A stretch of 64,000 bases of DNA from contig JAHBUV010000001.1 in the NCBI GenBank assembly GCA_019637915.1, positions 2,016,565-2,080,564 on the forward strand, read 5' to 3'. The position numbers and the translations under genes were made by a program. The notes under the pieces are model-generated. The model saw only the letters and a list, made by a program, of their open reading frames with translations. It had not been told where the DNA came from and ran no database searches. The first letter of the stretch is position 1, and every line of letters starts with the position of its first letter. Origin of the DNA: Pseudobdellovibrionaceae bacterium (GTDB lineage: Bacteria; Bdellovibrionota; Bdellovibrionia; Bdellovibrionales; Bdellovibrionaceae). Below are positions 55,627 to 64,000 of the stretch, piece by piece.

Positions 55627-56220
55627 CTAGTCGTCATCGTCTTCGTGCTCGGCGCCTTCCTTTGCGTTTCCGTGTTTTTCCGCGGACTCATTCTCTCCAA
55701 GTTGGAGTTTCACACCAAAGACACTGGTCGTTGCCTGAGCGGCATCGTAGTTCTTATAGATGTGAAAGGCAAATAGGCCAATGATTCCCGCCATTCCCAA
55801 AGCAACCAATCTGTGAGACCTCGCGATCGGTGACGCCCCCTCTTTGTTTTCTTTCATTCCGTGAATCATACTGAGGGCGATTCCATCTCGGTGACGAAGG
55901 CTGTGAAGAACGACGCCTGCAATGTGCGCAACCGCGACAAAAGCGAAGGCGTTTGCCATCAGCTCATGGATGTCTTCAAAAACCTCTTTTTGGCCGGACG
56001 CCATGAGGTAGCCGGTGGCGCCAAGCCCGAGCGCGAGACCAATCATTACGACCGCCGCCCAGGCTGAGGCTGGGTTGTGTGCGAAGTACGTTCGCCCTTT
56101 CGTGCTTAATATTTCGCGGAAGTACTCGATCAGCCGCAAGGGGTTCAGTGGGAACGATGAAAAACGGGCATAGCGAGATCCGATGATTCCCCAAACAACA
56201 CGAAGCAGCGTTGTGACGAA
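55627..56220 (-). pseudogene. 5'-truncated second copy of the cytochrome b561 gene
   Basis: Matches the gene at 46519-47259 from about residue 50 to the end, including the acidic tail ('EHEDDDD'). The similarity stops abruptly near 56220, so the first TM helix with one haem ligand and the start codon are lost. It lies 12 nt from the LuxR-type pseudogene, exactly as in the intact operon. Confidence 0.9.
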
Positions 56221-56238
56221 TATCCTCGCACGCTTACT

Positions 56239-56454
56239 ATGATTAAAGATCCCACGATCAGGGTGTACATCAACTACATCCTAGACTCATGCTTTGCAAA
56301 AATGATCCCTTTGAAGCCGGCAATTAAATCAATCGCGGAAGAGTTGAATCGAAGAGACGAGCTTTCAGGCGATGAGGTTTCCACTCTTTTTCACTCTATT
56401 GTACAAACGAGCTTGGGCGCGGATCAGATGAAAGGCCCGCCTCTCATTCTGTAG
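56239..56454 (+). CDS. hypothetical protein
   Basis: 71 aa, helical and charged ('KPAIKSIAEELNRRDELSGDEV'). No ribosome site before ATG 56239, and it starts at the break point of the truncated b561 copy. It may be a fragment of a longer gene. Unrecognised. Confidence 0.4.
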   Translation: MIKDPTIRVYINYILDSCFAKMIPLKPAIKSIAEELNRRDELSGDEVSTLFHSIVQTSLGADQMKGPPLIL

Positions 56455-56584
56455 GAGGTCAAGGCTGTCCTCCGGCTGTGTAGGACACTTCGGTACCCGT
56501 GATTCACGAGGAAATTAACTTGGAGCGACATGGCAATACATAATTGATCAACTTGGAATCGACAAAAATCTTGTATTCGAATTC

Positions 56585-56767
56585 ATGTTCTATTTTTCTC
56601 GCTTTGAATATTCCCTTAAGCGCGAAGGATTTCCTTTAAAACAAGATGGTGATGCCACGGCGGATTGGGACGGCTTCTTTAAAGCGAACCAAATCCAATT
56701 GATAGTGAGCTTAGCAGCTTTTTTGGTCCACTTCGGACTTGAGTCCAAGGGCGTCAACGCGGGTTAA
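56585..56767 (+). CDS. hypothetical protein, possible fragment
   Basis: 60 aa from ATG 56585, but the same frame reads protein-like sequence further upstream ('YIIDQLGIDKNLVFEF'), back to a stop near 56516 and without a start. This suggests a 5'-truncated gene. Its end overlaps the IS3 remnant. Unrecognised. Confidence 0.35.
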   Translation: MFYFSRFEYSLKREGFPLKQDGDATADWDGFFKANQIQLIVSLAAFLVHFGLESKGVNAG

Positions 56768-56912
56768 TCGAACTCTTCTTCAAACTGCTCCGGCGTCTTA
56801 AAATTCAAAGCCGTGTGGGGTCGGTTGCCGTTGTAGTCCCGACGCCACTTTTCAATCTTCCTCTTTGCGTCTTCTAGATTCAGGAAAATGCCGCTGGCTC
56901 TGAACGACCTCA
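56764..56912 (-). mobile_element. IS3-family transposase remnant (OrfB C-terminus)
   Basis: The minus strand encodes 'FLNLEDAKRKIEKWRRDYNGNRPHTALNFKTPEQF' and stops at 56764, the characteristic end of IS3/IS911-type OrfB (DDE integrase), including W-R-x-D-Y-N and R-P-H-x-x-L. Only about 45 codons remain; the catalytic DDE residues and both terminal repeats are absent. Confidence 0.88.
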
Positions 56913-57357
56913 AAAAATTTTAGCCATCTTGGCCGCCGCCGATGGGCACAAAAACACCATGGAATTTCTTCGGGAGAATTATCAAAAGTCGGAAATTGAA
57001 ATTATCGAAATTAAAGATTCCGACCTTAAGCCATATTCATACCTGGATACGCCCCAGGATAAATTTGTGACTCTAATTCAGAAATCCTTAGATGCTGATC
57101 TTCTGGTTTTAGCCACACCTGTCTATTGGTACGCGATGTCCGGCCCCATGAAAGACTTTATCGACAGATTTTCCGACCTTCTTTCGGGCGACCAAAAAGA
57201 ACTGGGTGAAGCCTTGTATGGCAAGCGGATTCAGGTTTTGTCTACGGGAAGTGACTCGAATCTCCCATTTGGATTTGAGGTGCCTTTTTCCGCAACGGCC
57301 ATTTATTTTGGGATGGACTACATGGGAATAGTTTATAAATCGGTCTCAAATATCTGA
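56911..57357 (+). pseudogene. 5'-truncated NAD(P)H-dependent flavin oxidoreductase
   Basis: From 56911 the frame reads 'QKILAILAAADGHKNT', a first strand and FMN phosphate loop of the flavodoxin-like fold, followed by 'LVLATPVYWYAMSGPMKDFIDRFSDLL', the clear FMN-reductase/iron-sulfur-flavoprotein motif. The initiator Met is missing and the sequence upstream is IS3 remnant, so the element cut the gene. TTG at 56929 could still start a shortened product. Confidence 0.75.
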
Positions 57358-57555
57358 TTGGGACTTCCTCCAGCTGGGCGAATCCTTGATGTTTGGGTGC
57401 GCCAATCTGGAAAGAAGCGCGCTAAGGGCATCGGCTTTCTCAAGCAGCTGCCGGTCTTTCAATCCCATCAATTTAAAAATCGTCTGGTATTCGCGCAATG
57501 AGCCATACGCGGTATGGAAGAGTCTCCGTTTTTCGCCCGCCGGCCCTGCCAGCAC
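57346..57555 (-). pseudogene. four-helix-bundle protein fragment
   Basis: The ~60 C-terminal residues ('RLFHTAYGSLREYQTIFKLMGL', 'LEKADALSALLSRL') resemble the end of four-helix-bundle proteins of the 23S rRNA intervening-sequence type. A TAG lies 7 codons above the GTG at 57555 and the first helices are missing. The neighbouring 57556-57780 stretch holds nothing else recognisable. Confidence 0.4.
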
Positions 57556-57780
57556 CCCATTGAGTTCACCCGCTCCCTATGAGATGATTCCCCCATGCCG
57601 GGGCCTTTTTCGAGAAACCTTTTTCCGCTGAGTTCTTTCAACCGTAATCCGGCTGGATCCTGCACTTTGATCTTTCTTTTCTGACGAGCAAACTCGGTCC
57701 CGGGTTTGCTCCATCCTCCGCATCTTCATCACAAGACGCTTTTGTGACCTGGCATTGGTTCATGAACGGGGAGAGAAGAA

Positions 57781-58719
57781 ATGATCTTGCGCATTGGGAC
57801 TCATCAACAGGTTTTTCCACATGAGAATCACAATAAATTTTCGGCTCTTTGGGCGCTCAAGCCGACTTTGCTGGAAACGCCGAGCCGGGTCATTCAGCTT
57901 TGCGGGCAGATCCGGAAGCTGCAGGGATCCGGGATTTTCCGGTCCATCGAGGCCATTTCCGTCATCCATCCCGATCTGTATCTCTATCCCTCGAGCTGGT
58001 ATCGGAGCATGAAGCGTGATCTCTACCGGCGGACCAAGGCGATCCTGGGCGCCATCCTGAACCGGGAGCTCGGCATGAGCCGTTTGCACGTGTTCTCGCT
58101 GCCCCAGCGCGGCCCGGATGACTTGATTGAGATGTTTTCCGGACAAGCGGAGCAGCACGGCTCGGATGTGCTGATCGTGTCGCACACCAGACGGAACCTT
58201 TTATTCAACTGCCTGTTCGGCAACGTCTCCGAAAAGGCCGTGATGCGTTCCCGCGTCCCCGTCCTGATCCTGAAGCCGGATCATGACCTCGAGGTCCGGG
58301 GCGAGAAGCCCAGCATCCTGCTGGCGGTGGATCCCCTGCATCCGCCCGCGAATGATGCTTTTGATCATGTCTTAAAAATGGCGAAATTTTTAAGCGCGGA
58401 GATTAAAATCGTCTCCGTGCGTCCTCGCGCGGGTCTGTTCTCGAAACCGATCCCGCGGGCGGGCGACGGATCGGGCATTTCAAGGATCAAGGACCGGTTG
58501 GTGGAGTCGGGAGTGAAGGTCAGCGTGGAGATGATTGATGAAACCGCCAACGTCGCGCGGGAGCTTGAAAAATACGCCTCCACCCACGGCGCCACGCTGA
58601 TCGCGACGGGCGCGCCCCGGCGCGGGCACACGGTCCGGGGTCTGCTGCGCGTGAGCCGCCGGCCGGTTTTTGTCCTGAGGGCGGATGAATTTTCAAAGAA
58701 CAACGGAGAATCCCGATGA
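57781..58719 (+). CDS. universal stress protein family, tandem-domain
   Basis: 312 aa with two UspA-like units. The first ends in 'VLIVSHTRRNLLFNCLFGNVSEKAVMRSRVPVLIL', the second in 'ATLIATGAPRRGHTVRGLLRVSRRPVFVLR'; both have G-x2-G-x-n-G-S/T-like ATP-loop remnants but imperfect, so nucleotide binding is uncertain. GGGGAGAG precedes ATG 57781. The stop overlaps the antiporter gene, suggesting that it modulates it. This marks return to GC-rich backbone. Confidence 0.85.
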   Translation: MILRIGTHQQVFPHENHNKFSALWALKPTLLETPSRVIQLCGQIRKLQGSGIFRSIEAISVIHPDLYLYPSSWYRSMKRDLYRRTKAILGAILNRELGMSRLHVFSLPQRGPDDLIEMFSGQAEQHGSDVLIVSHTRRNLLFNCLFGNVSEKAVMRSRVPVLILKPDHDLEVRGEKPSILLAVDPLHPPANDAFDHVLKMAKFLSAEIKIVSVRPRAGLFSKPIPRAGDGSGISRIKDRLVESGVKVSVEMIDETANVARELEKYASTHGATLIATGAPRRGHTVRGLLRVSRRPVFVLRADEFSKNNGESR

Positions 58720-60971
58720 CCCACTTGCCCCAGATGATCACGGACCTCGCCCTGATTCTCGCGGCGGCCGCCGTCAGCACCCTCATTTTCAGCGCGCTCC
58801 GGCAGCCGGTGGTGCTGGGCTACCTCATCGCGGGTTTCATCGTGGGCCCGCATTTCACCCTCTGGCCGACCGTCGTCGACGGGGAAGGGGTGAAGCTCTG
58901 GGCGGAGATCGGCGTGATCTTCTTGTTGTTCGGCCTGGGACTGGAGTTCAGCTTCAAGAAACTGGCGAAGGTCGGGAAAAGCGCCCTCATCGCCGCCCTC
59001 TTTGAAATCATCACCATGAGCTCGGTGGGCTATCTGTTCGGTCAAGCCCTCGGCTGGCCCGTCATGGACAGCATTTACCTGGGGGCCATCCTCTCGATGT
59101 CTTCGACCACGATCATCATCCGCGCCTTTGACGAGGCCGGCCTGAAACGGAAGGTTTTCGCGAGTCTGGTCTTCGGCATCCTGATCGTCGAGGATCTGAT
59201 GGCCATCCTCCTGATGGTCATTTTGTCCTCCATCAGCGTTCCCGGCTCTTTTTCCGGGTCGAATTTAACCTATCTTTCCATCCGGCTTTGCTTTTTCCTC
59301 ATCGCCTGGTTCCTGGTGGGCATCTACGTCGTCCCGTCGCTCCTGCGCAAGGTGCGGAAATTCCTGAGCAATGAAATCATGCTGATCGTCTCCATCGGGA
59401 TGTGCCTGTCCATGGTGGTGCTCGCCACCAAAGCGGATTTTTCCGCGGCCCTGGGGGCCTTCATCATGGGCTCCATCCTCGCCGAGACGGAAGAAGGGGA
59501 AAGGATCGAGCGTCTGCTGACCTCGGTGAAAGATCTTTTCGCCGCGATTTTCTTCGTGTCGGTGGGAATGATGATCGATCCCTCCATCCTGCGGGAGCAC
59601 GCGCTCACCGTGATTTTGATCACCGTCATCACGGTGATCGGCAAGCTCCTCGGCTCGGGATTCGGGGCCGTCCTGTCCGGACGCAGCCTGCAGCATTCCA
59701 CCCAGGCGGGGATGAGCCTGGCCCAGATCGGGGAGTTTTCTTTCATCATCGCCACCCTGGGTGTCAGCCTGAAGGTCGTGAGCGACTTTTTGTACCCCAT
59801 CGTCATCGCCGTGTCCGTCGTCACGACCTTCACCACGCCGTACATGATCCGCTACTCGGGCCCGATCTACTCCTGGATCGAGGCCCGCTTGCCGAAAAAT
59901 TTACTGAACCTGCTCGCCCAGTACGAGCGCGCCATGTCCGCCGACGGCAAAGAAGGGGCTCTCGGCCTGCTCTGGCGGAGCTACGGGATCCGCATTTTAT
60001 TGAACTCCGTGGTCGTCCTGGGGATCTGCCTGGCGGTGTCGCATTTCGCTTTCCCCTTCCTTCTCAACGCCCTGGGGGACAGTCTGGCCGTCCGTCTCCT
60101 GACCTGCGCCGTGACCCTCGCGATCTGTTCGCCGTTCCTGATCGGGCTGATCATGGCCCAGCCGAAAAAACTCTCCGTCGTGGAGACGGCCGCGATCCTG
60201 CGCCTGAGCCGCTTGCAGATCGGGATCATGTTGTTGCGCTTCCTGATCGGATTGGTGCTCGTGGAATTCCTGATCAATCAGTTCCTGGCGCACCGCTTGC
60301 CCCTGGTGACCTTCCTGCTGGCGCCGATGCTGATCTTTTTTTTCAGAAAACGCATCGGCCGTCTGTATTCGGAGGTCGAGAGCCGGTTTTTGAAGAACCT
60401 CAACGCCAAGGAGCGCGCGGAAGTGGAGTTGCTGGCCAGCACGCCGCAAATCGTGCCGTGGGAGGCGACGGTCTCGCGGACGGTGATTTCCTCGGACTCC
60501 CAGATCGCGGGATCCACCCTGGAGGAAAGCCAGCTCAAGACGATCACGGGCGCGACGATCGTGATGATCGATCGCGGCAAAAGACGGATTTTCTCGCCGG
60601 TCAAAGATGAAAAGCTATTGCCGAACGACGAGGTTTTTTTGATCGGGACGGATGAGCAGATCGAAGCGGCGCAGGACCTGCTCGCGCCTCAGGTCTCCGA
60701 TCTGCGGAGCACGCACAATGGCTCATACCATCTGGAGTCCATGGTCATCGACGGAAATTCGGTCCTCAGCGGCAAATCCATCCAGGAGCTGAACCTCAAA
60801 GAGCAGTTCGGCGGACTGATCGTGGGTGTTGAGCACCGGGGGGCGCGCACCCTCAATCCCGACAGTCACACGGTCCTGGACGCGGGCGACATCATTTGGG
60901 TGTTCGGAAACCCCGACAAGCTTCGCCCCTTAAAGGCGGTCTCGCAGGGGAAAGCGCTGGCGGGACGTTAA
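58716..60971 (+). CDS. KefB-like monovalent cation:proton antiporter (CPA2) with two TrkA-C domains
   Basis: 751 aa. About 12 N-terminal TM helices of the Na_H_exchanger type ('LGYLIAGFIVGPHFTLWP', '[19 protein letters not shown]', 'MSSTTIIIRAFDEAGLKRKVFASLVFGILIVEDLMAIL'), a second hydrophobic block (residues ~410-550), and two TrkA_C domains at about 600-660 and 680-745. A TrkA_N (NAD-binding) domain is not obvious between them, unlike KefB/KefC. Coupled to the universal stress protein by ATGA. Confidence 0.9.
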   Translation: MTHLPQMITDLALILAAAAVSTLIFSALRQPVVLGYLIAGFIVGPHFTLWPTVVDGEGVKLWAEIGVIFLLFGLGLEFSFKKLAKVGKSALIAALFEIITMSSVGYLFGQALGWPVMDSIYLGAILSMSSTTIIIRAFDEAGLKRKVFASLVFGILIVEDLMAILLMVILSSISVPGSFSGSNLTYLSIRLCFFLIAWFLVGIYVVPSLLRKVRKFLSNEIMLIVSIGMCLSMVVLATKADFSAALGAFIMGSILAETEEGERIERLLTSVKDLFAAIFFVSVGMMIDPSILREHALTVILITVITVIGKLLGSGFGAVLSGRSLQHSTQAGMSLAQIGEFSFIIATLGVSLKVVSDFLYPIVIAVSVVTTFTTPYMIRYSGPIYSWIEARLPKNLLNLLAQYERAMSADGKEGALGLLWRSYGIRILLNSVVVLGICLAVSHFAFPFLLNALGDSLAVRLLTCAVTLAICSPFLIGLIMAQPKKLSVVETAAILRLSRLQIGIMLLRFLIGLVLVEFLINQFLAHRLPLVTFLLAPMLIFFFRKRIGRLYSEVESRFLKNLNAKERAEVELLASTPQIVPWEATVSRTVISSDSQIAGSTLEESQLKTITGATIVMIDRGKRRIFSPVKDEKLLPNDEVFLIGTDEQIEAAQDLLAPQVSDLRSTHNGSYHLESMVIDGNSVLSGKSIQELNLKEQFGGLIVGVEHRGARTLNPDSHTVLDAGDIIWVFGNPDKLRPLKAVSQGKALAGR

Positions 60972-61270
60972 GCCGACTCCAGCTTGACGTCATAATGAAA
61001 ACCTTCTTTATTCAGAGAATCGCGAAGCGCCAATTCGATCATTCCCGCTTCCGGGAGACCAAGCTTCTTCGCAATGCGGGCGGCGCGGGTCGGTGATGGA
61101 ATGCGGCGCCCTTTTTCGAGATCATTCAAATTTTGAACGGAAAGACCGATTCTCTTGGCGAAGGCGGTTTGACTCATCTCCTCCCCTTCGCGCCACGCCT
61201 TCAGGAGGCCGCCGAACGTCAAAGACCCGTACTGCCTCTCGAGTTTTTCAAAGTAAGATTTAGTACTCAT
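60968..61270 (-). CDS. XRE-family antitoxin (HigA-like)
   Basis: 100 aa with an HTH ('MSQTAFAKRIGLSVQNLNDLEKGRRIPSPTRAARIAKKLG'). ATG 61270 lies inside the end of the upstream toxin gene (11-nt overlap). Toxin-first order is typical for HigBA. Ends 4 nt inside the antiporter 3' end. Confidence 0.85.
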   Translation of the reverse strand: MSTKSYFEKLERQYGSLTFGGLLKAWREGEEMSQTAFAKRIGLSVQNLNDLEKGRRIPSPTRAARIAKKLGLPEAGMIELALRDSLNKEGFHYDVKLESA

Positions 61271-61541
61271 GCTTATTGATCTCCAAAATTTCAATGTGAA
61301 CACGATCTTCAATCACGCGATAAATAAGCCGGTAAGCTTTGTTCATGCGCGCCGATCTTTGCCCGTGTCGCAGACCCTTCAACGGCTCATCGTGAAAGCC
61401 CGGTGATTTCATGACTTCCGCTGAGCCTTTCGATTCCACCAAGAAAATCCAGAAAATGACTTTTTTCCTGATGAATTCGGGAACCTTCTTCAGCTGTTTC
61501 TCAAAGTTTCTACTCCTTGAAACCTTGGTGAGAACATTCAT
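61260..61541 (-). CDS. RelE/HigB-like toxin
   Basis: 93 aa, RelE superfamily plan: 'RNFEKQLKKVPEFIRKKVIFW', 'GFHDEPLKGLRHGQRSARMNKAYRLIYRVIEDRVHIEILEINKHEY'-type C-terminus with basic residues and a terminal His/Tyr as in mRNA interferases. GGAG before ATG 61541 favours it over ATG 61556. Confidence 0.85.
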   Translation of the reverse strand: MNVLTKVSRSRNFEKQLKKVPEFIRKKVIFWIFLVESKGSAEVMKSPGFHDEPLKGLRHGQRSARMNKAYRLIYRVIEDRVHIEILEINKHEY

Positions 61542-61556
61542 TCGAGCTCCAATCAT

Positions 61557-61896
61557 ACTTCAATTTGAAGTAAATGTAAAGATCTGATTATTTTCGCGTT
61601 TTGAAGAACACAGCGGAGTTTTCTCAAAGACTTTTTCGGGAATACGCGGGTGTATCCCCGTACTTAAGATTTTGTGAAACGCATTGTGACGTCAAATCGA
61701 CGCGAGGTCGCGCTGCAGTTTTCGAACCGTAGGTGGTTGAGTTTTTTGATATTTGGTGGGGGAGATCCGTCTTTGATTGCCGATTGCCGATTGCCGATTG
61801 CCGGATTTAAATCCGTGCGAAAAAGCCCATGTCATCGGAGGTGGTGTTTGGCCGGTGGAGCATGGCGCTTGAAACTCCTGCGGGAGAAAAAGTCGA
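61557..61896. other. non-coding stretch with a 7-bp tandem repeat
   Basis: No supported gene; an 83-codon frame at 61674 lacks a ribosome site and looks non-coding. GATTGCC is repeated four times in tandem at 61775-61802. The first part (61557-61620) is AT-rich and probably holds the HigBA-like promoter. Confidence 0.6.
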
Positions 61897-62886
61897 TCAA
61901 TCCGCTGAATTCAAGGCTTCCATGATCAACTCAAACGACCTCAAGCGCGCCGGAAAATCATACACGTCCGAGACAACGATCAGCTCGTCGGCATGGGTTT
62001 CATCCACCAGCGCCTTCAAACCCCGTCGGACCGTGTCCTTGGACCCGATGATCGAGCGCGCGAGCATGCCCTGGGCGAAGCGCTTTTCCGCCGGGGACCA
62101 GTAAGTTTCAATGTCATCGATCGGCGGCTTGCTCAGGCCGCGTTGACCGCGGGCCATGTCCACGAAGGACATCTGCTGCGTGGTCGCCAGGCGACGGGCC
62201 TCTTCGTCGGTGGCGGCCGCGATGACGTTGACCCCCACCATGGCATGGGGTTTCGACAGCTGCGCCGAAGCCTGAAAATAACGCCGATAATCCTCCAGCG
62301 CCGTCAGAAGCTCCCGGGGCGCGAAGTGCGAGGCGAAGGCGTAGGGCAATCCCAGCTGCGCCGCCAATTGCGCGCCGAAATGACTGGAGCCCAGAATCCA
62401 GAGCGGCACTTTCGTTCCCGCCGCCGGCACGGCCTCGATCGCTTGCCCGCGGGCCTCGTCCGAAAGGTAGTGCTGCAATTCCAACACATCCTGCGGGAAA
62501 TTGTCCGCGGCGGCCGGCGTGCGGCGCAAAGCCCTCAGTGTGTTCTGGTCCGTTCCCGGCGCGCGCCCCAAGCCGAGATCGATGCGGCCGGGGAAAAGAT
62601 GGGCCAGGGTTCCGAATTGCTCGGCGATCACATAAGGCGCGTGATTGGGCAACATGATGCCGCCGGCGCCGACCCGGATCGTTTTGGTCGCTTGCGCCAA
62701 ATAGGCGATGACGAGGGACGTGGCCGCGCTCGCGATTCCCGGGAAGTTATGGTGCTCCGCGATCCAAACCCTGTGATACCCCAAAGCCTCCGCATGGATC
62801 GTCAGGTCGCGGGCCCGGTCCAGGGCTTGCTTCGGCGTGGATGTTTGCGTGACTCGAACGAGTTCGAGGATCGATAAAGGGACCAT
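61897..62886 (-). CDS. LLM class flavin-dependent oxidoreductase (MsnO8-like)
   Basis: 329 aa. '[53 protein letters not shown]' and '[42 protein letters not shown]' are the bacterial luciferase-like monooxygenase signature. It uses FMNH2 or F420-like flavin; substrate unknown. ATG 62886 is chosen at the start of the conserved domain; the frame open further upstream is antisense to the HD gene. Confidence 0.92.
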   Translation of the reverse strand: MVPLSILELVRVTQTSTPKQALDRARDLTIHAEALGYHRVWIAEHHNFPGIASAATSLVIAYLAQATKTIRVGAGGIMLPNHAPYVIAEQFGTLAHLFPGRIDLGLGRAPGTDQNTLRALRRTPAAADNFPQDVLELQHYLSDEARGQAIEAVPAAGTKVPLWILGSSHFGAQLAAQLGLPYAFASHFAPRELLTALEDYRRYFQASAQLSKPHAMVGVNVIAAATDEEARRLATTQQMSFVDMARGQRGLSKPPIDDIETYWSPAEKRFAQGMLARSIIGSKDTVRRGLKALVDETHADELIVVSDVYDFPARLRSFELIMEALNSAD

Positions 62887-63024
62887 GCGATAACATGGAT
62901 CCGAAAAGCCCTCTTGGCAAGCTCCCGGAAGGCGGATGACATCACGGTCCCCGGCGCATGGCGTTTGGGGGATTACTTTATCGTCACGGACTGCCATCAT
63001 GGACAAAAGAGATAGGGAGAGTCG

Positions 63025-63660
63025 ATGCATTTGATGGAATTTGAGAAAGCCTTCGAGAAAAAGATTTCCTCCATCGCCTCCGCGGAAGATCCCGCGCATG
63101 ATCTCTTGCATTTCAAAAGAGTCGTGAAAGCCTCGAAATCCCTTTGCGAGAAAGAAGGGGCGAAGGCCGAAGTGGTGATTCCCGCGGCCTGGCTCCACGA
63201 TTTCGTGATCATTCCCAAAAACGATCCGCGTCGATCGCAGGCCTCCCAGATCTCCGCCGAAGCGGCCATTCTTTTTCTCGACGGACTTCAGTACCCGCAA
63301 AAACATTTCCAGGAGATCGCCCACGCCATTGAGGCCCATAGCTTCAGCGCGAACATCGAAGCCAAGACGATCGAAGCCAAGATCGTCCAGGACGCCGACC
63401 GCCTGGACGGACTGGGTGCGATCGGCATCGCCCGTTGCTTCGCGACCTCCGGCTTGCTGAAAAGACCCTTCTATTCGGAAGAAGACCCTTTCTGCGTGAA
63501 CCGGGAAATCGATGACCGGCAATTCACCATCGATCACTTTTTCGCCAAGCTCTTCAAAACAGCCGCCAGCATGAAAACCGACGCCGGCCGTGCGGAAGGC
63601 TTGCGACGCGTGGAAGTCATGAAAAGATACCTGCAGGACCTGGCTGTTGAAATCGAGTAG
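63025..63660 (+). CDS. HD-domain phosphohydrolase
   Basis: 211 aa with HD-type metal motif: '[13 protein letters not shown]' (first His), '[13 protein letters not shown]' (HD), 'IEAHSF' and '[19 protein letters not shown]' (final Asp). Resembles YedJ/uncharacterised HD hydrolases acting on nucleotides. GGGAGAG precedes ATG 63025. Divergent from the LLM gene. Confidence 0.9.
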   Translation: MHLMEFEKAFEKKISSIASAEDPAHDLLHFKRVVKASKSLCEKEGAKAEVVIPAAWLHDFVIIPKNDPRRSQASQISAEAAILFLDGLQYPQKHFQEIAHAIEAHSFSANIEAKTIEAKIVQDADRLDGLGAIGIARCFATSGLLKRPFYSEEDPFCVNREIDDRQFTIDHFFAKLFKTAASMKTDAGRAEGLRRVEVMKRYLQDLAVEIE

Positions 63661-63681
63661 GGAATTTCTTGTTCAAAACGT

Positions 63682-64000
63682 TCAAAGTCTCCGCATTATC
63701 AAGAAGCAGATATCTGTAGGCCGACCAACGACTTGAATAAGAGAAGTGAACGCCAAGTATGGTGGATTAAGAAGGAATTCAAAGTCTTGTTCTGGGACAA
63801 GTTGACCTTGTGTGTATGTTGAACTGAGTGTTGTTGGTGTGATGTTCCCAGTTATCATATCGAAAGACGTTGAAACGGAGCATGAGGAACCCGGGGTAAC
63901 TGAGGCTGTCGTAGCACCGAACTTTCCAAGTCCATATCCTCCGCTGGCGTTTCCAGCTTGAAGCTTGGCGACAATCCTTCTATTCATTGATATTTTGCAG
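63682..64000 (-). CDS. hypothetical protein, 5'-truncated by window edge
   Basis: The frame is open to the right edge, with an ATG at 63987. The visible part is Ser/Thr/Gly-rich with beta character ('ASGGYGLGKFGATTASVTPGSSCSVSTSFDMI', split by the edge of the window) and ends 'RRL'. It is AT-richer than its neighbours, like the island genes. No family recognised. Confidence 0.4.
   Translation of the reverse strand, partial: CKISMNRRIVAKLQAGNASGGYGLGKFGATTASVTPGSSCSVSTSFDMITGNITPTTLSSTYTQGQLVPEQDFEFLLNPPYLAFTSLIQVVGRPTDICFLIMRRL

Noticed and set aside
43361-57780. CRISPR array or prophage in the island
   Set aside because: No regularly spaced repeats, no cas genes, and no phage structural genes; only recombinase and IS remnants.
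61674-61925. 83-codon frame between toxin and LLM genes
   Set aside because: No ribosome site, spans the tandem repeat, composition not protein-like.
62887-63537. N-terminal extension of the LLM oxidoreductase
   Set aside because: Antisense to the HD hydrolase; family length is met from 62886.

Overview
The window looks like a chromosomal segment of a GC-rich member of the Bdellovibrionota (Bdellovibrio-like delta-proteobacterial lineage). This is an inference from gene content: a TIGR02147-type protein, a stand-alone MglA-type GTPase behind dnaX-ybaB-recR, paired ArsA-like ATPases, a Thiobacillus-type glutamate-cysteine ligase, and many unrecognised lipoproteins and exported proteins. No rRNA operon, replication gene cluster or prophage is present.

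Layout. 1-4.7 kb: two ArsA-like ATPases (first one cut by the left edge), a lipoprotein, gshA and an exported protein. 4.8-12.2 kb: a proteolysis block (pepA, clpP, clpX, lon). 12.3-24 kb: a TPR/winged-helix regulator, exported proteins, two tRNA-Val genes, a twitch-type radical SAM protein, a DUF3445 haem-dependent demethylase-like protein, an SGNH/DUF4214 lipoprotein, ogt, a hydrolase, an HdeD-like membrane protein, and a DUF883/YqjE/AI-2E membrane gene stack. 24-31 kb: VanX-like dipeptidase, a DsbD/ScsB-type reductase coupled to an exported thioredoxin-fold protein, nadA with an overlapping phosphopantetheinyl transferase. 31-35 kb: SRP RNA-dnaX-ybaB-recR-mglA, translationally coupled, closed by a 30-bp perfect inverted repeat. 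35-43 kb: outer-membrane barrel, icd, srkA-like kinase, YgjP-like metallopeptidase, PAP2 phosphatase, TIGR02147 protein, then tmRNA.

43.4-57.7 kb is an accessory island inserted directly downstream of tmRNA. It is visibly more AT-rich than its flanks, is bracketed in part by two ~100-nt structured direct repeats (43380-43480 and 53027-53126), and carries a serine-recombinase remnant, an IS3-family remnant, truncated genes and internal duplications. Its cargo is redox- and stress-related: a cytochrome b561 - membrane-bound LuxR-type regulator - P-type ATPase operon, further cytochrome b and c'-like genes, PepSY, a beta-CASP nuclease, an OsmC protein, and a rhodanese/DUF2892 protein under a BigR/YgaV-like two-cysteine ArsR regulator. 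A second, decayed copy of the cytochrome b561-LuxR pair lies at 55.1-56.2 kb. At 57.8-64 kb the GC-rich backbone resumes with a universal stress protein coupled to a KefB-like antiporter, a HigBA-like toxin-antitoxin pair, a luciferase-like oxidoreductase, an HD hydrolase and an edge-truncated gene.

The best candidate for something undescribed is the cytochrome b561 / two-TM LuxR / atypical P-type ATPase operon (43499-47259): a membrane-tethered transcription factor translationally coupled to an ion pump whose ion-binding motifs are not canonical, next to a predicted membrane electron carrier, and duplicated within the same island.
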